A model generated the notes under the pieces. That model had not been told where the DNA came from and did not search any database. It saw only the letters and a program-made list of their open reading frames with translations. Position numbers and translations under genes: made by a program. Shown one piece after another: positions 34,452 through 42,564 of a DNA stretch of 64,000 bases. The DNA is from Pseudofulvibacter geojedonensis. Lineage in GTDB: Bacteria > Bacteroidota > Bacteroidia > Flavobacteriales > Flavobacteriaceae. The stretch covers positions 248,001-312,000 of the forward strand of contig NZ_JBHTJM010000009.1 in assembly GCF_042675745.1 (NCBI RefSeq). The letters are read 5' to 3'. Position 1 is the first letter of the stretch; each line of letters begins with the position of its first letter.

Positions 34452-35816
34452 CTACTTTATAAAATGTCGGTAAATATCATTACCAAAGGCATAGACAAAA
34501 ATAATCATCATAATCACAAAACCAACCATTTGTGCGTACTCTAAAAACTTTTCACTAGGTTTTCTTTTAGTAATCATTTCATACAACGTAAACATAGCAT
34601 GACCACCATCTAAAGCAGGTATCGGTAATAAATTTAACACTCCTAACATAATTGACAACATAACTGTTCTATCCCAAAACTTAAACCAATCCCATGTTGG
34701 AGAGAAAATTTTAGCTATAGATATAAAACTTCCCATACCTCTAGCAGCACCAGTTTTATATGATGTTACCAATAATTTAACATTAGTAATCATATCAATT
34801 ATGGTTTCTACAAATTTATTTTTTGCTGCTCCAAAAGATTGTATAAAAGAATACTCTTTAATAGAAACATCGTAAAAACCAATCTTATCTAACTCGTCAA
34901 GTTTATTAGTAGTACTTACAACCATTTCTATTTTCCCTTCAGAATTAATATCTACTTTATATGATTTCTCTTCACCCTTTACATTGTATAATGTAGCTTC
35001 AACATTTTGACCTGAAAGCCTTTCTAAAGTTTTTTTGAAGTTTGCTGTAGTAATAGAGGTATTATTGATGGATTTAAAAATCCAATTTTTATTAACACCA
35101 CTTTTAGCATTAATAGATGAATCTGGAATTTTAGAAACTATTACCGGCAAAGGAATTGTAACAAAAGACTTAGGGTCGTTTTTTGCGGTTTGACCAGATA
35201 TATCTACAGGTATATCTAACTCAACTCTTTCTCCAAATCTATCTACTACAACAGTACCTTCTCCTAAAAGAATAGACTTATTTATTTTCCCAGCATCTTT
35301 AACTAACTCCCCTCCAATAGATATTATTTTATCTCCTGTTTTTAAACCAATCTTTTCTTGTAAAAATTCACTAACTACTACTCCTTCTTTTAACTCTGAG
35401 TTAGGGATAAACTTCTCGCCATACACAAACATCATTCCTACCAGAATTATATACGCTAACACAAAATTTACAGTAACCCCTCCTAACATAATTACCAAAC
35501 GTTGCCATGGCTTTTTAGAACGAAACTCCCATGGTTGTGGTTCTTGTTTCATTTGCTCTTTATCCATACTTTCATCTATCATTCCGGCAATTTTCACATA
35601 ACCTCCTAATGGTAACCAACCTATTCCGTATTCGGTTTCTCCAATTTTCTTTTTGAATAACGATTTACCGAATGCATCAAAAAACAAATAGAACTTTTCT
35701 ACTTTAGTTTTAAATAATTTGGCTGGATAATAATGTCCCCATTCATGAAGTATAATTAATAATGACAAGCTCAGTAAAAACTGAGCAACCATAATAATAA
35801 TTCCGCCTGCTGTCAT
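34452..35816 (-). CDS. rseP: site-2 metalloprotease RseP family
   Basis: The 454-residue intramembrane zinc protease has HEWGH at residues 24-28 in the first TM helix, one or two PDZ-like domains (about 130-300), and the second metal-binding segment LLPIPALDGGHAMF near 400. The family cleaves anti-sigma factors inside the membrane after site-1 cleavage. An ATG at residue 9 is an alternative start; MTAGGII is kept since it begins 22 nt after the -7 element. Start is divergent from the SCO1 gene. Confidence 0.95.
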   Translation of the reverse strand: MTAGGIIIMVAQFLLSLSLLIILHEWGHYYPAKLFKTKVEKFYLFFDAFGKSLFKKKIGETEYGIGWLPLGGYVKIAGMIDESMDKEQMKQEPQPWEFRSKKPWQRLVIMLGGVTVNFVLAYIILVGMMFVYGEKFIPNSELKEGVVVSEFLQEKIGLKTGDKIISIGGELVKDAGKINKSILLGEGTVVVDRFGERVELDIPVDISGQTAKNDPKSFVTIPLPVIVSKIPDSSINAKSGVNKNWIFKSINNTSITTANFKKTLERLSGQNVEATLYNVKGEEKSYKVDINSEGKIEMVVSTTNKLDELDKIGFYDVSIKEYSFIQSFGAAKNKFVETIIDMITNVKLLVTSYKTGAARGMGSFISIAKIFSPTWDWFKFWDRTVMLSIMLGVLNLLPIPALDGGHAMFTLYEMITKRKPSEKFLEYAQMVGFVIMMIIFVYAFGNDIYRHFIK

Positions 35817-35838
35817 AGTCTATAAAAATTTTAACGTT

Positions 35839-35846
35839 CAAAAGTA
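35839..35846 (-). promoter_or_regulatory. -7 element of rseP
   Basis: On the minus strand this reads TACTTTTG, matching TAnnTTTG, 22 nt before the ATG at 35816. Confidence 0.45.
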
Positions 35847-35933
35847 ATCTTTTTAAACCAAGTAATAAAGAGCTTTTTAGTTAAGCTAATAGTTTTAACG
35901 CATTCTTTAACAAATAATACTGGTAACAAAACG

Positions 35934-35941
35934 TATCTTTG
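35934..35941 (+). promoter_or_regulatory. -7 element of the SCO1 gene
   Basis: TATCTTTG, perfect consensus, 15 nt before the chosen ATG at 35957. It overlaps the TTG at 35939, which is therefore unlikely to be the start. Confidence 0.5.
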
Positions 35942-35956
35942 CTTAAATTTTTTTTA

Positions 35957-36658
35957 ATGAATAATTCTGGACCCTCTCTAATATCATTTTTTAAAGGATA
36001 TAAAAAGTTTTTTATTTTCTTCGCATTCTTATCAGCTGTTATTCTAGCGCTATTTTATTATGCCTTAAAACCTGTAGAACGGCTTCCTTATTTTGCTCCT
36101 GGAAAAAACATCAATCCAGAACTGGTTGATAGTACTATAGTACACATTAAAAAAAGACATAGGATTGCTGATTTTAAGTTAGTAAATCAGAATGAAGACA
36201 CCATAACTCAAGACCATTACAAAAACAAAATATATGTAGCAGATTTTTTCTTTACTACTTGTAAAACCATTTGTCCTATAATGACTGGTAACATGAAGAC
36301 CATACAACAAGCCACATTATTAGACAATGATATTATGCTTCTTTCCCACTCTGTAACACCTGAAATTGATAGACCCAAGCAACTCAAAAAATATGCTAAA
36401 GAAAAAGGGGTTATTAGCAAAAAATGGAATTTAGTTACTGGTAGTAAAAAAGAAATTTACAATTTAGCTAGAAAATCATATTTAGTTGCTAAATATAACC
36501 CTAAGCCTGAAGACCTTTATAACATGATTCATACAGAGAATTTTGTGTTAGTTGATAAAGAAAAGCGTATTAGAGGTATGTATGATGGCACAGACGATGA
36601 AGCTATTAAAAAACTATTATCTGATATTGAAATATTAAAAAAAGAATATAAAGATTAA
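35957..36658 (+). CDS. SCO1/SenC-type copper chaperone
   Basis: The 233-residue inner-membrane protein has one N-terminal TM helix (about 17-36) and a periplasmic thioredoxin-like domain with the copper-binding Cys102 and Cys106 (TTCKTICPIM) and His192 (MIHTENFVLVD). It helps assemble the CuA site of cytochrome c oxidase. ATG 35957 is used; TTG 35939 would overlap the promoter. It is 60 nt before aspS. Confidence 0.93.
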   Translation: MNNSGPSLISFFKGYKKFFIFFAFLSAVILALFYYALKPVERLPYFAPGKNINPELVDSTIVHIKKRHRIADFKLVNQNEDTITQDHYKNKIYVADFFFTTCKTICPIMTGNMKTIQQATLLDNDIMLLSHSVTPEIDRPKQLKKYAKEKGVISKKWNLVTGSKKEIYNLARKSYLVAKYNPKPEDLYNMIHTENFVLVDKEKRIRGMYDGTDDEAIKKLLSDIEILKKEYKD

Positions 36659-36691
36659 TTGGCAACCATTCTGTTAATCTTATTAAATTTG
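36659..36691 (+). promoter_or_regulatory. promoter of aspS
   Basis: TTG at 36659-36661, a 22-nt spacer, and TAAATTTG at 36684-36691, a complete Bacteroidota-type promoter 27 nt before the ATG. Confidence 0.65.
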
Positions 36692-36718
36692 CACTTTTAA
36701 ATTATATAATCTAAAACC

Positions 36719-38467
36719 ATGTATAGAAGTCATACTTGCGGCGAATTAAGAATTGCCGATGAGAATAAAGAAGTAACCTTAGCTGGTTGGGTACAAAAAT
36801 CTAGAGATAAAGGATTCATGATTTGGGTAGATTTACGTGATCGCTACGGTATTACTCAATTGATTTTTGATGAAGAACGTACCGATGCTTCTATTATGGA
36901 ACAAGCTAAAACGCTTGGTAGAGAATTTGTTATTCAAGTTACTGGAACCGTTATTGAACGTGCTTCTAAAAACCCTAACATGCCTACTGGTGATGTTGAA
37001 ATTTTGGTTTCTAAACTAGAAATCTTAAACGATGCTAAACTTCCGCCTTTTACGATTGAAGATGAAACCGACGGTGGTGAAGAGTTACGTATGCAATACC
37101 GTTATTTAGATATTCGTCGTAACCCCGTAAAAGACAGCTTAATATTTAGACATAAAGTAACGCAAGAAGTTCGTAATTACTTGTCTAATCAAGAGTTTAT
37201 AGAAGTAGAAACTCCTTATTTAATTAAATCTACTCCAGAAGGTGCTCGTGATTTCTTAGTTCCATCTCGTATGAACGAAGGACAGTTTTATGCTTTACCG
37301 CAATCGCCACAGACCTTTAAGCAATTGCTTATGGTAGGTGGAATGGATAAATACTTTCAGATTGTAAAGTGTTTTAGAGATGAAGATTTACGTGCCGACA
37401 GACAGCCTGAATTTACACAAATAGATTGCGAAATGGCTTTTGTTGAGCAAGAAGATATTTTAAATATTTTTGAAGGTTTAACACGTCATTTACTAAAAGA
37501 AATTCACGGAGTTGAGATAGAAAAGTTCCCAAGAATGTTGTTTGATGATGCGATGCGTTTATACGGTAACGACAAACCAGATATTCGTTTTGGAATGGAA
37601 TTTGGAGAGCTAAACCAAGTTGCACAACACAAAGATTTCAAAGTGTTTAACAGCGCAGAGTTAGTTGTTGGTATTGCGGTTCCAGGTGGAGCTTCTTACA
37701 CTAGAAAAGAAATCGATAAATTAATAGACTGGGTAAAGCGTCCGCAGATAGGTGCTTTAGGAATGGTATATGTTAAATGTAATGAAGATGGAAGCTTTAA
37801 ATCTTCTGTAGATAAATTCTACGACCAAGAAGATCTTGCAAAGTGGGCTGAAACTACAGGAGCTAAAGCTGGCGATTTAATTTGTGTACTTTCTGGAGAC
37901 ACTAATAAAGTACGTGCACAATTAAGTGCTTTGCGTATGGAAATGGCAGAACGTTTAGGCTTGCGTAAATCAAATGAGTTTGCACCATTATGGGTAATCG
38001 ATTTCCCATTATTAGAATTAGACGAAGAAACTGGTCATTACCACGCAATGCACCACCCGTTTACTTCTCCTAAACCAGGTCAATTAGAACTATTAGATAC
38101 AGACCCTGGTGCTGTTAAGGCTAATGCCTACGATTTAGTATTAAACGGAAACGAAATAGGAGGTGGATCAATTAGAATTCACGACAAAGAAACCCAAGCT
38201 ATTATGTTTAAGCATTTAGGGTTTACTGAAGAAGAGGCTAAAAAACAATTTGGCTTCTTAATGGATGCTTTTGAATATGGAGCACCTCCTCATGGTGGTT
38301 TAGCTTTCGGTTTAGACAGATTAGTAGCTATTTTAGGAGGACAAGAAACGATTCGTGATTTTATTGCGTTCCCTAAAAACAATTCAGGTAGAGATGTCAT
38401 GATTGATGCTCCTGCTACTATTGACAATGATCAATTAAAAGAATTACATATACAGTTAGATTTATAA
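36719..38467 (+). CDS. aspS: aspartyl-tRNA synthetase
   Basis: The 582-residue class II synthetase has the OB-fold anticodon domain (residues 1-110, GWVQKSRDKGF), motif 2 FRDEDLRADRQPEFTQID near 220, the GAD insertion domain (about 280-410), and motif 3 GGLAFGLDRLVAILGG near 530. Size is normal for the bacterial type. It is driven by its own promoter and followed by a strong terminator. Confidence 0.97.
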   Translation: MYRSHTCGELRIADENKEVTLAGWVQKSRDKGFMIWVDLRDRYGITQLIFDEERTDASIMEQAKTLGREFVIQVTGTVIERASKNPNMPTGDVEILVSKLEILNDAKLPPFTIEDETDGGEELRMQYRYLDIRRNPVKDSLIFRHKVTQEVRNYLSNQEFIEVETPYLIKSTPEGARDFLVPSRMNEGQFYALPQSPQTFKQLLMVGGMDKYFQIVKCFRDEDLRADRQPEFTQIDCEMAFVEQEDILNIFEGLTRHLLKEIHGVEIEKFPRMLFDDAMRLYGNDKPDIRFGMEFGELNQVAQHKDFKVFNSAELVVGIAVPGGASYTRKEIDKLIDWVKRPQIGALGMVYVKCNEDGSFKSSVDKFYDQEDLAKWAETTGAKAGDLICVLSGDTNKVRAQLSALRMEMAERLGLRKSNEFAPLWVIDFPLLELDEETGHYHAMHHPFTSPKPGQLELLDTDPGAVKANAYDLVLNGNEIGGGSIRIHDKETQAIMFKHLGFTEEEAKKQFGFLMDAFEYGAPPHGGLAFGLDRLVAILGGQETIRDFIAFPKNNSGRDVMIDAPATIDNDQLKELHIQLDL

Positions 38468-38512
38468 ACTTTATACAAAATACACGTTGATATAACTATT
38501 ATGGTCATTCAT

Positions 38513-38542
38513 AAAAAATCCTGCTCCTTTGCAGGATTTTTT
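38513..38542 (+). terminator. terminator after aspS
   Basis: A perfect 12-bp stem (38513-38524 with 38531-38542, core ATCCTGC/GCAGGAT), TCCTTT loop and a T6 run. Confidence 0.9.
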
Positions 38543-38572
38543 ATTTAGCTTTAAGTCATAAATTTTTAAGCT

Positions 38573-39121
38573 TTGAAAAAAAACACCAATATCACTTTAT
38601 TAATCATTATAATTCTGGTTTTAACCGGAATAAGTATATATTATTTTACTCCTTCTCTTAAAAAGGAAATTTCTTTAGTAGAAAAATACCCATATCATAT
38701 TGGTCATATAAACCCCGAAACCGCACTACTAAACAAAAAGCACAAATTGTGTGGAGGAGAGAAACCTCAAATTACGATGTATTATAGTGGAGCAGGATTA
38801 AACGCCTACAAATACAATAAAAAAAGATTTAGAGAGACCATTTTATCTCAATACAAAAATACCTATGCAGACTCTGGCTATGTTAACTTTAGATTTTTAG
38901 TGAATTGCGAAGGCAAAGCAGGTTGGTTTGAAATTATTGAAATGGATCTAAATTTAGAACTTACAGATTTAGACGATAATATGGTAAACCAATTACTACA
39001 TCTTACTGCTGAAACAGAATGGAACTTCTTTTTTGATCAAGATGGTAAAACACCGTTAAATTATTATATGTATATCTCATACCGAATAGAAAATGGAAAA
39101 ATCACTGAAATTATCCCTTAG
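38573..39121 (+). CDS. unknown single-pass membrane protein, TTG start
   Basis: The 182-residue protein has a TM helix at about 8-25 and an extracytoplasmic domain with CGGEKPQITMYYSG near 60, VNFRFLVNCEGKAGWFEI near 105 and two Cys. The central strand looks slightly like a TonB C-terminal-type domain (NFRFLVNCEG), but I cannot assign it. The TTG at 38573 lies close behind the aspS terminator; no ATG is near. It overlaps the lipoprotein gene by 29 nt, which suggests coupled translation. Confidence 0.65.
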   Translation: MKKNTNITLLIIIILVLTGISIYYFTPSLKKEISLVEKYPYHIGHINPETALLNKKHKLCGGEKPQITMYYSGAGLNAYKYNKKRFRETILSQYKNTYADSGYVNFRFLVNCEGKAGWFEIIEMDLNLELTDLDDNMVNQLLHLTAETEWNFFFDQDGKTPLNYYMYISYRIENGKITEIIP

Positions 39122-39941
39122 CATGTGCTTAATTTTACTTTTATTTTCGTGCAAAAAAAACACCAAAAATGAGTTAAGTCTAGCTGAAAGAAAAGAAAAA
39201 TCTAAACAAATACTTAGAGAAGGCATGAGCTTATATCAAGGCTCTTCTGAGAGTATGATAAAACTAGAAGAAGCCATAAAACTAGATCGGAATAACTATG
39301 ACGCTTGGAGAGAATTATCTATACCTTATTTAAAAAGAGGAATTCCATACAAATGGAAAGCCATTTATGACACTGTAGTAGCTATACACCCACCAGCCTG
39401 GCAAGCTTGGAGAGGATATAACTACCTATGGTTTTATAGAGACTATAAAAAAGCAATAACTGATTTTGATACGGCCGATAGCTTTAATCCAAACTTTACA
39501 GAACAAGCACAAGGGCATAGTGTAGACTATTGGAGAGGAATTGCTTATTTAGGCCTAAAAGATTACAATAACTCTATAAAATATTTTGATAAGTATATTA
39601 ATAAAGAAATAAATGATAGCGGAGAAGACTGGGTAGAAGTAACCGCTTTTTTATACAGAGGAATTGCTTTTTATGAATCTGGAGACTATGAAAATGCATT
39701 GTTCAACTTCAACAAACTCCTTCATTACACCAAAGGAAGATATGCCGATGGTAATTATTACAAAGCATTGGTTCTAGAAAAGAACAAAAATTTAAAAGAA
39801 GCTTTGGTTTTAACTAATCAAGCTATTAAAAATTACAATGATGGCTATTATAATAATAGGCCTTATGTAGAAACATTACGACAAATCTATATAGACGATT
39901 TACAGGAATTAAAAGATACATTAGAGAAAAAAAATAAATAA
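39093..39941 (+). CDS. TPR-repeat lipoprotein
   Basis: The 282-residue protein has a lipoprotein signal (SMCLILLLFSC, Cys20) and TPR-like helical repeats from about residue 45 onward, e.g. DYKKAITDFDTADSFNPNF near 110 and EAVEN-type repeats DYENALFNFNKLLHY near 205. It is probably outer or inner membrane attached, mediating protein contacts. Its start lies 29 nt inside the previous gene. Function unknown. Confidence 0.8.
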   Translation: MEKSLKLSLSMCLILLLFSCKKNTKNELSLAERKEKSKQILREGMSLYQGSSESMIKLEEAIKLDRNNYDAWRELSIPYLKRGIPYKWKAIYDTVVAIHPPAWQAWRGYNYLWFYRDYKKAITDFDTADSFNPNFTEQAQGHSVDYWRGIAYLGLKDYNNSIKYFDKYINKEINDSGEDWVEVTAFLYRGIAFYESGDYENALFNFNKLLHYTKGRYADGNYYKALVLEKNKNLKEALVLTNQAIKNYNDGYYNNRPYVETLRQIYIDDLQELKDTLEKKNK

Positions 39942-39964
39942 ACAACGGCTTTTGCTAGAGTTAT

Positions 39965-39995
39965 TTGCTAAAATTGGGTTAATCGAATAAATTTG
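39965..39995 (+). promoter_or_regulatory. promoter of the 40017 gene
   Basis: TTG at 39965-39967, a 20-nt spacer and TAAATTTG at 39988-39995, then 21 nt to the ATG. The TTG start at 39993 would lie inside the -7 element. Confidence 0.55.
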
Positions 39996-40016
39996 CAACA
40001 ACAAGAAAATACCATA

Positions 40017-40271
40017 ATGAAATATATTTTATACATCATATTTAGCCTTGTTATTATTAGCGGATGTTACGGTTTTTACCTTCAGTCTCAAAAAGACATT
40101 ACGGCTCCTAAATTCATTGGAGCTGCAGTAGCTGGTTTCTTTTTTGTTTGGATGCCTTTATTTATTTATCATAGATATAAAGGAAAAGACATTAGAAAGT
40201 ACATGATTACAGATGAAACCATTAAAACTATTAAAGATGAAGCTGATTCTTTTATAGAAAAGAAAGGTTAA
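40017..40271 (+). CDS. unknown small membrane protein
   Basis: The 84-residue protein has two hydrophobic helices (about 3-20 and 35-55) and a charged C-terminal tail (KGKDIRKYMITDETIKTIKDE). ATG 40017 is used instead of TTG 39993. It overlaps the tadA stop by 4 nt, convergently. Family not recognised. Confidence 0.6.
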   Translation: MKYILYIIFSLVIISGCYGFYLQSQKDITAPKFIGAAVAGFFFVWMPLFIYHRYKGKDIRKYMITDETIKTIKDEADSFIEKKG

Positions 40272-40717
40272 TTTAAATTTCTTTTTTCGATAAAAAATCG
40301 CTTTACTAACTGACTACATTCTTCTGCTAAAACACCCCCTGTAACTGTAGTTTTAGGATGTAGTTTTGTGCCCATTGCTTCACAACCTCTACTTTCATCT
40401 TTAGCCCCATAAACTATTCGATCAATCTGACTCCAGTACAGAGCACCTCCACACATTTGGCAAGGTTCTAAGGTTACAAAAAGCGTACATTTTTTTAAAT
40501 ACTTGCCTCCTAAAAAATCTGCTGCCGCTGTTATAGCTTGCATTTCTGCATGTGCAGTAACGTCATTCAAAAGTTCTGTTAAGTTGTGCGCTCTTGCAAT
40601 AATTCTATTATTAATTACTATAACTGCTCCTACCGGAACTTCTCCTTTTTCAAAAGCAACTTCAGCCTCTTGCAAGGCTCTTTTCATAAAGTATTCATCT
40701 GTAAAAATCTCTTCCAT
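40268..40717 (-). CDS. tadA: tRNA-specific adenosine deaminase
   Basis: TadA converts adenosine 34 to inosine in tRNA-Arg(ACG). The 149-residue protein has the cytidine/deoxycytidylate deaminase zinc site: His56 and Glu58 in AHAEMQAI and Cys86, Cys89 in EPCQMCGGAL. It is divergent from dxs with only 26 nt between start codons. Confidence 0.95.
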   Translation of the reverse strand: MEEIFTDEYFMKRALQEAEVAFEKGEVPVGAVIVINNRIIARAHNLTELLNDVTAHAEMQAITAAADFLGGKYLKKCTLFVTLEPCQMCGGALYWSQIDRIVYGAKDESRGCEAMGTKLHPKTTVTGGVLAEECSQLVKRFFIEKRNLN

Positions 40718-40731
40718 AGCAGTAAAAATAC

Positions 40732-40739
40732 TATTTTTG
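40732..40739 (+). promoter_or_regulatory. -7 element of dxs
   Basis: TATTTTTG, perfect consensus, 4 nt before the dxs ATG, giving a nearly leaderless transcript. It lies in the 26-nt gap between tadA and dxs starts. Confidence 0.45.
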
Positions 40740-40743
40740 CCCT

Positions 40744-42513
40744 ATGTTAAGCAAGTTACTAGATCATATTCAAAGTCCAACAGACTTAAAAAAACTCTCA
40801 CAAGACCAATTGCCTCACTTAGCAAAAGAGTTAAGAGAGTTTATTATTGATATAGTTGCTACCAAAGAAGGCCATTTAGGAGCTAGTTTAGGAGTAATAG
40901 AGCTTACCATAGCCTTGCATTATATGTTTGATACTCCAAACGATTTATTAGTTTGGGATGTTGGCCATCAGGCTTACGGACATAAAATTCTTACTGGCAG
41001 AAAAGACATCTTTCACACCAACAGGCAATACAAAGGCATAAGCGGTTTTCCTAAACGTACAGAAAGCAAATATGATACTTTTGGCGTAGGCCATTCATCT
41101 ACCGCCATATCTGCTGCTTTAGGTATGGCTATGGCGTCAAACCTTAAAGGAGAAATTAATAAACATCATATTGCTGTAATAGGAGATGCCTCTATTGCCA
41201 GTGGTATGGCTTTTGAAGCCTTAAATCATGCAGGTGTTTCCAGTGCCAACATACTAGTAATTCTTAACGACAATGCTATTGGCATTGACCCTAGTGTTGG
41301 TGCTTTAAAGAAATACTTAACTGGTATCAAAAAGGGAGAGGCTAACCATCAACACAATATTTTTGAAGCCTTAAACTTTGAATATTCAGGGCCAATAGAT
41401 GGACATAATTTTGAAGCTTTATTAAACGAATTCAATCGCTTAAAAGAAATCAAAGGACCTAAGTTTTTGCATGTTATTACCACGAAAGGAAAAGGGTTAA
41501 AACAAGCTGAACAAGATCAGGTAAAATATCACGCTCCTGGCAAGTTTGATGCCAAAACTGGAGAATTAACTCCTAAACCGCATAAAATTCAACCTCCAAA
41601 ATACCAAGACGTTTTTGGCTATAGCATTTTAGAATTGGCTAGAAAAAACGATAAAATTATTGGCATAACCCCTGCAATGCCTACAGGTTCTTCATTAAAA
41701 TATATGATAGATGAAATGCCCGAAAGAGCATTTGATGTTGGAATAGCAGAACAACACGCTGTAACATTAGCTGCTGGAATGGCTACTCAAGGAATGGTTG
41801 TATTTTGCAACATCTATTCTACTTTTATGCAACGAGCCTATGACCAGATTATTCATGATGTTGCTTTACAAAACTTACCAGTAATTTTTTGCTTAGATCG
41901 AGCAGGACTTGTAGGTGAAGACGGAGCTACGCATCATGGTACTTTTGATATTGCTTATTTAAGATGTATACCCAACTTAACTATTGCAGCCCCAATAAAT
42001 GAAATAGAATTGAGAAACTTACTATATACTTCTCAATTAGAATTAGACAATCCAATAGCTATTCGTTATCCTAGAGGAAGAGGTGTAACTATAGATTGGA
42101 AGCAAGATTTTAAGAAAATAAACATTGGTGAAGGAATAGAATTACAAAAGGGCTCTAAAGTCGCTATTCTAAGTACTGGACATATTGGTAATTTAGTTTC
42201 TGAAGTTATTTCAGAATTAAATAATAACAAAATAGGACATTATCACTTTCCTTTTATTAAACCATTAGATCAAACACTATTAAAAACAATTTTTAACACA
42301 CATACTTCTATCATTACTATTGAAGATGGAACTATAGTTGGAGGGTTTGGTTCTGCCATATCTGAATATGCTACAGCAAATAACCTATATAATCCTATAA
42401 AAAACATGGGGATTCCGGATGCTTTCATAGAACACGGAAATAAATCTGAATTATATCAGGAAGTTGGAATCGATTCAGAATCTATATTAGCTACTATAAA
42501 AAATTACTTATAA
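40744..42513 (+). CDS. dxs: 1-deoxy-D-xylulose-5-phosphate synthase
   Basis: Dxs makes DXP from pyruvate and glyceraldehyde-3-phosphate, the first step of the MEP isoprenoid pathway, with thiamine diphosphate. The 589-residue protein is slightly short but complete: GHQAYGHKILTGR, GHSSTAISAALG near 118, GDASIASGMAFEALNHAG with the TPP-binding GD near 145, NDN, IAEQHAVTLAAGMA near 335 and the transketolase C domain. A strong bidirectional terminator follows. Confidence 0.97.
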   Translation: MLSKLLDHIQSPTDLKKLSQDQLPHLAKELREFIIDIVATKEGHLGASLGVIELTIALHYMFDTPNDLLVWDVGHQAYGHKILTGRKDIFHTNRQYKGISGFPKRTESKYDTFGVGHSSTAISAALGMAMASNLKGEINKHHIAVIGDASIASGMAFEALNHAGVSSANILVILNDNAIGIDPSVGALKKYLTGIKKGEANHQHNIFEALNFEYSGPIDGHNFEALLNEFNRLKEIKGPKFLHVITTKGKGLKQAEQDQVKYHAPGKFDAKTGELTPKPHKIQPPKYQDVFGYSILELARKNDKIIGITPAMPTGSSLKYMIDEMPERAFDVGIAEQHAVTLAAGMATQGMVVFCNIYSTFMQRAYDQIIHDVALQNLPVIFCLDRAGLVGEDGATHHGTFDIAYLRCIPNLTIAAPINEIELRNLLYTSQLELDNPIAIRYPRGRGVTIDWKQDFKKINIGEGIELQKGSKVAILSTGHIGNLVSEVISELNNNKIGHYHFPFIKPLDQTLLKTIFNTHTSIITIEDGTIVGGFGSAISEYATANNLYNPIKNMGIPDAFIEHGNKSELYQEVGIDSESILATIKNYL

Positions 42514-42515
42514 AC

Positions 42516-42548
42516 AAAAATGGCTACTAAATTTTAGTAGCCATTTTT
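42516..42548. terminator. bidirectional terminator between dxs and the T9SS propeller gene
   Basis: Long stem AAAAATGGCTACTAAA (42516-42531) against TTTAGTAGCCATTTTT (42533-42548), with T and A runs at the ends for both strands. Confidence 0.88.
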
Positions 42549-42564
42549 GTGTACTCTAAGAATA

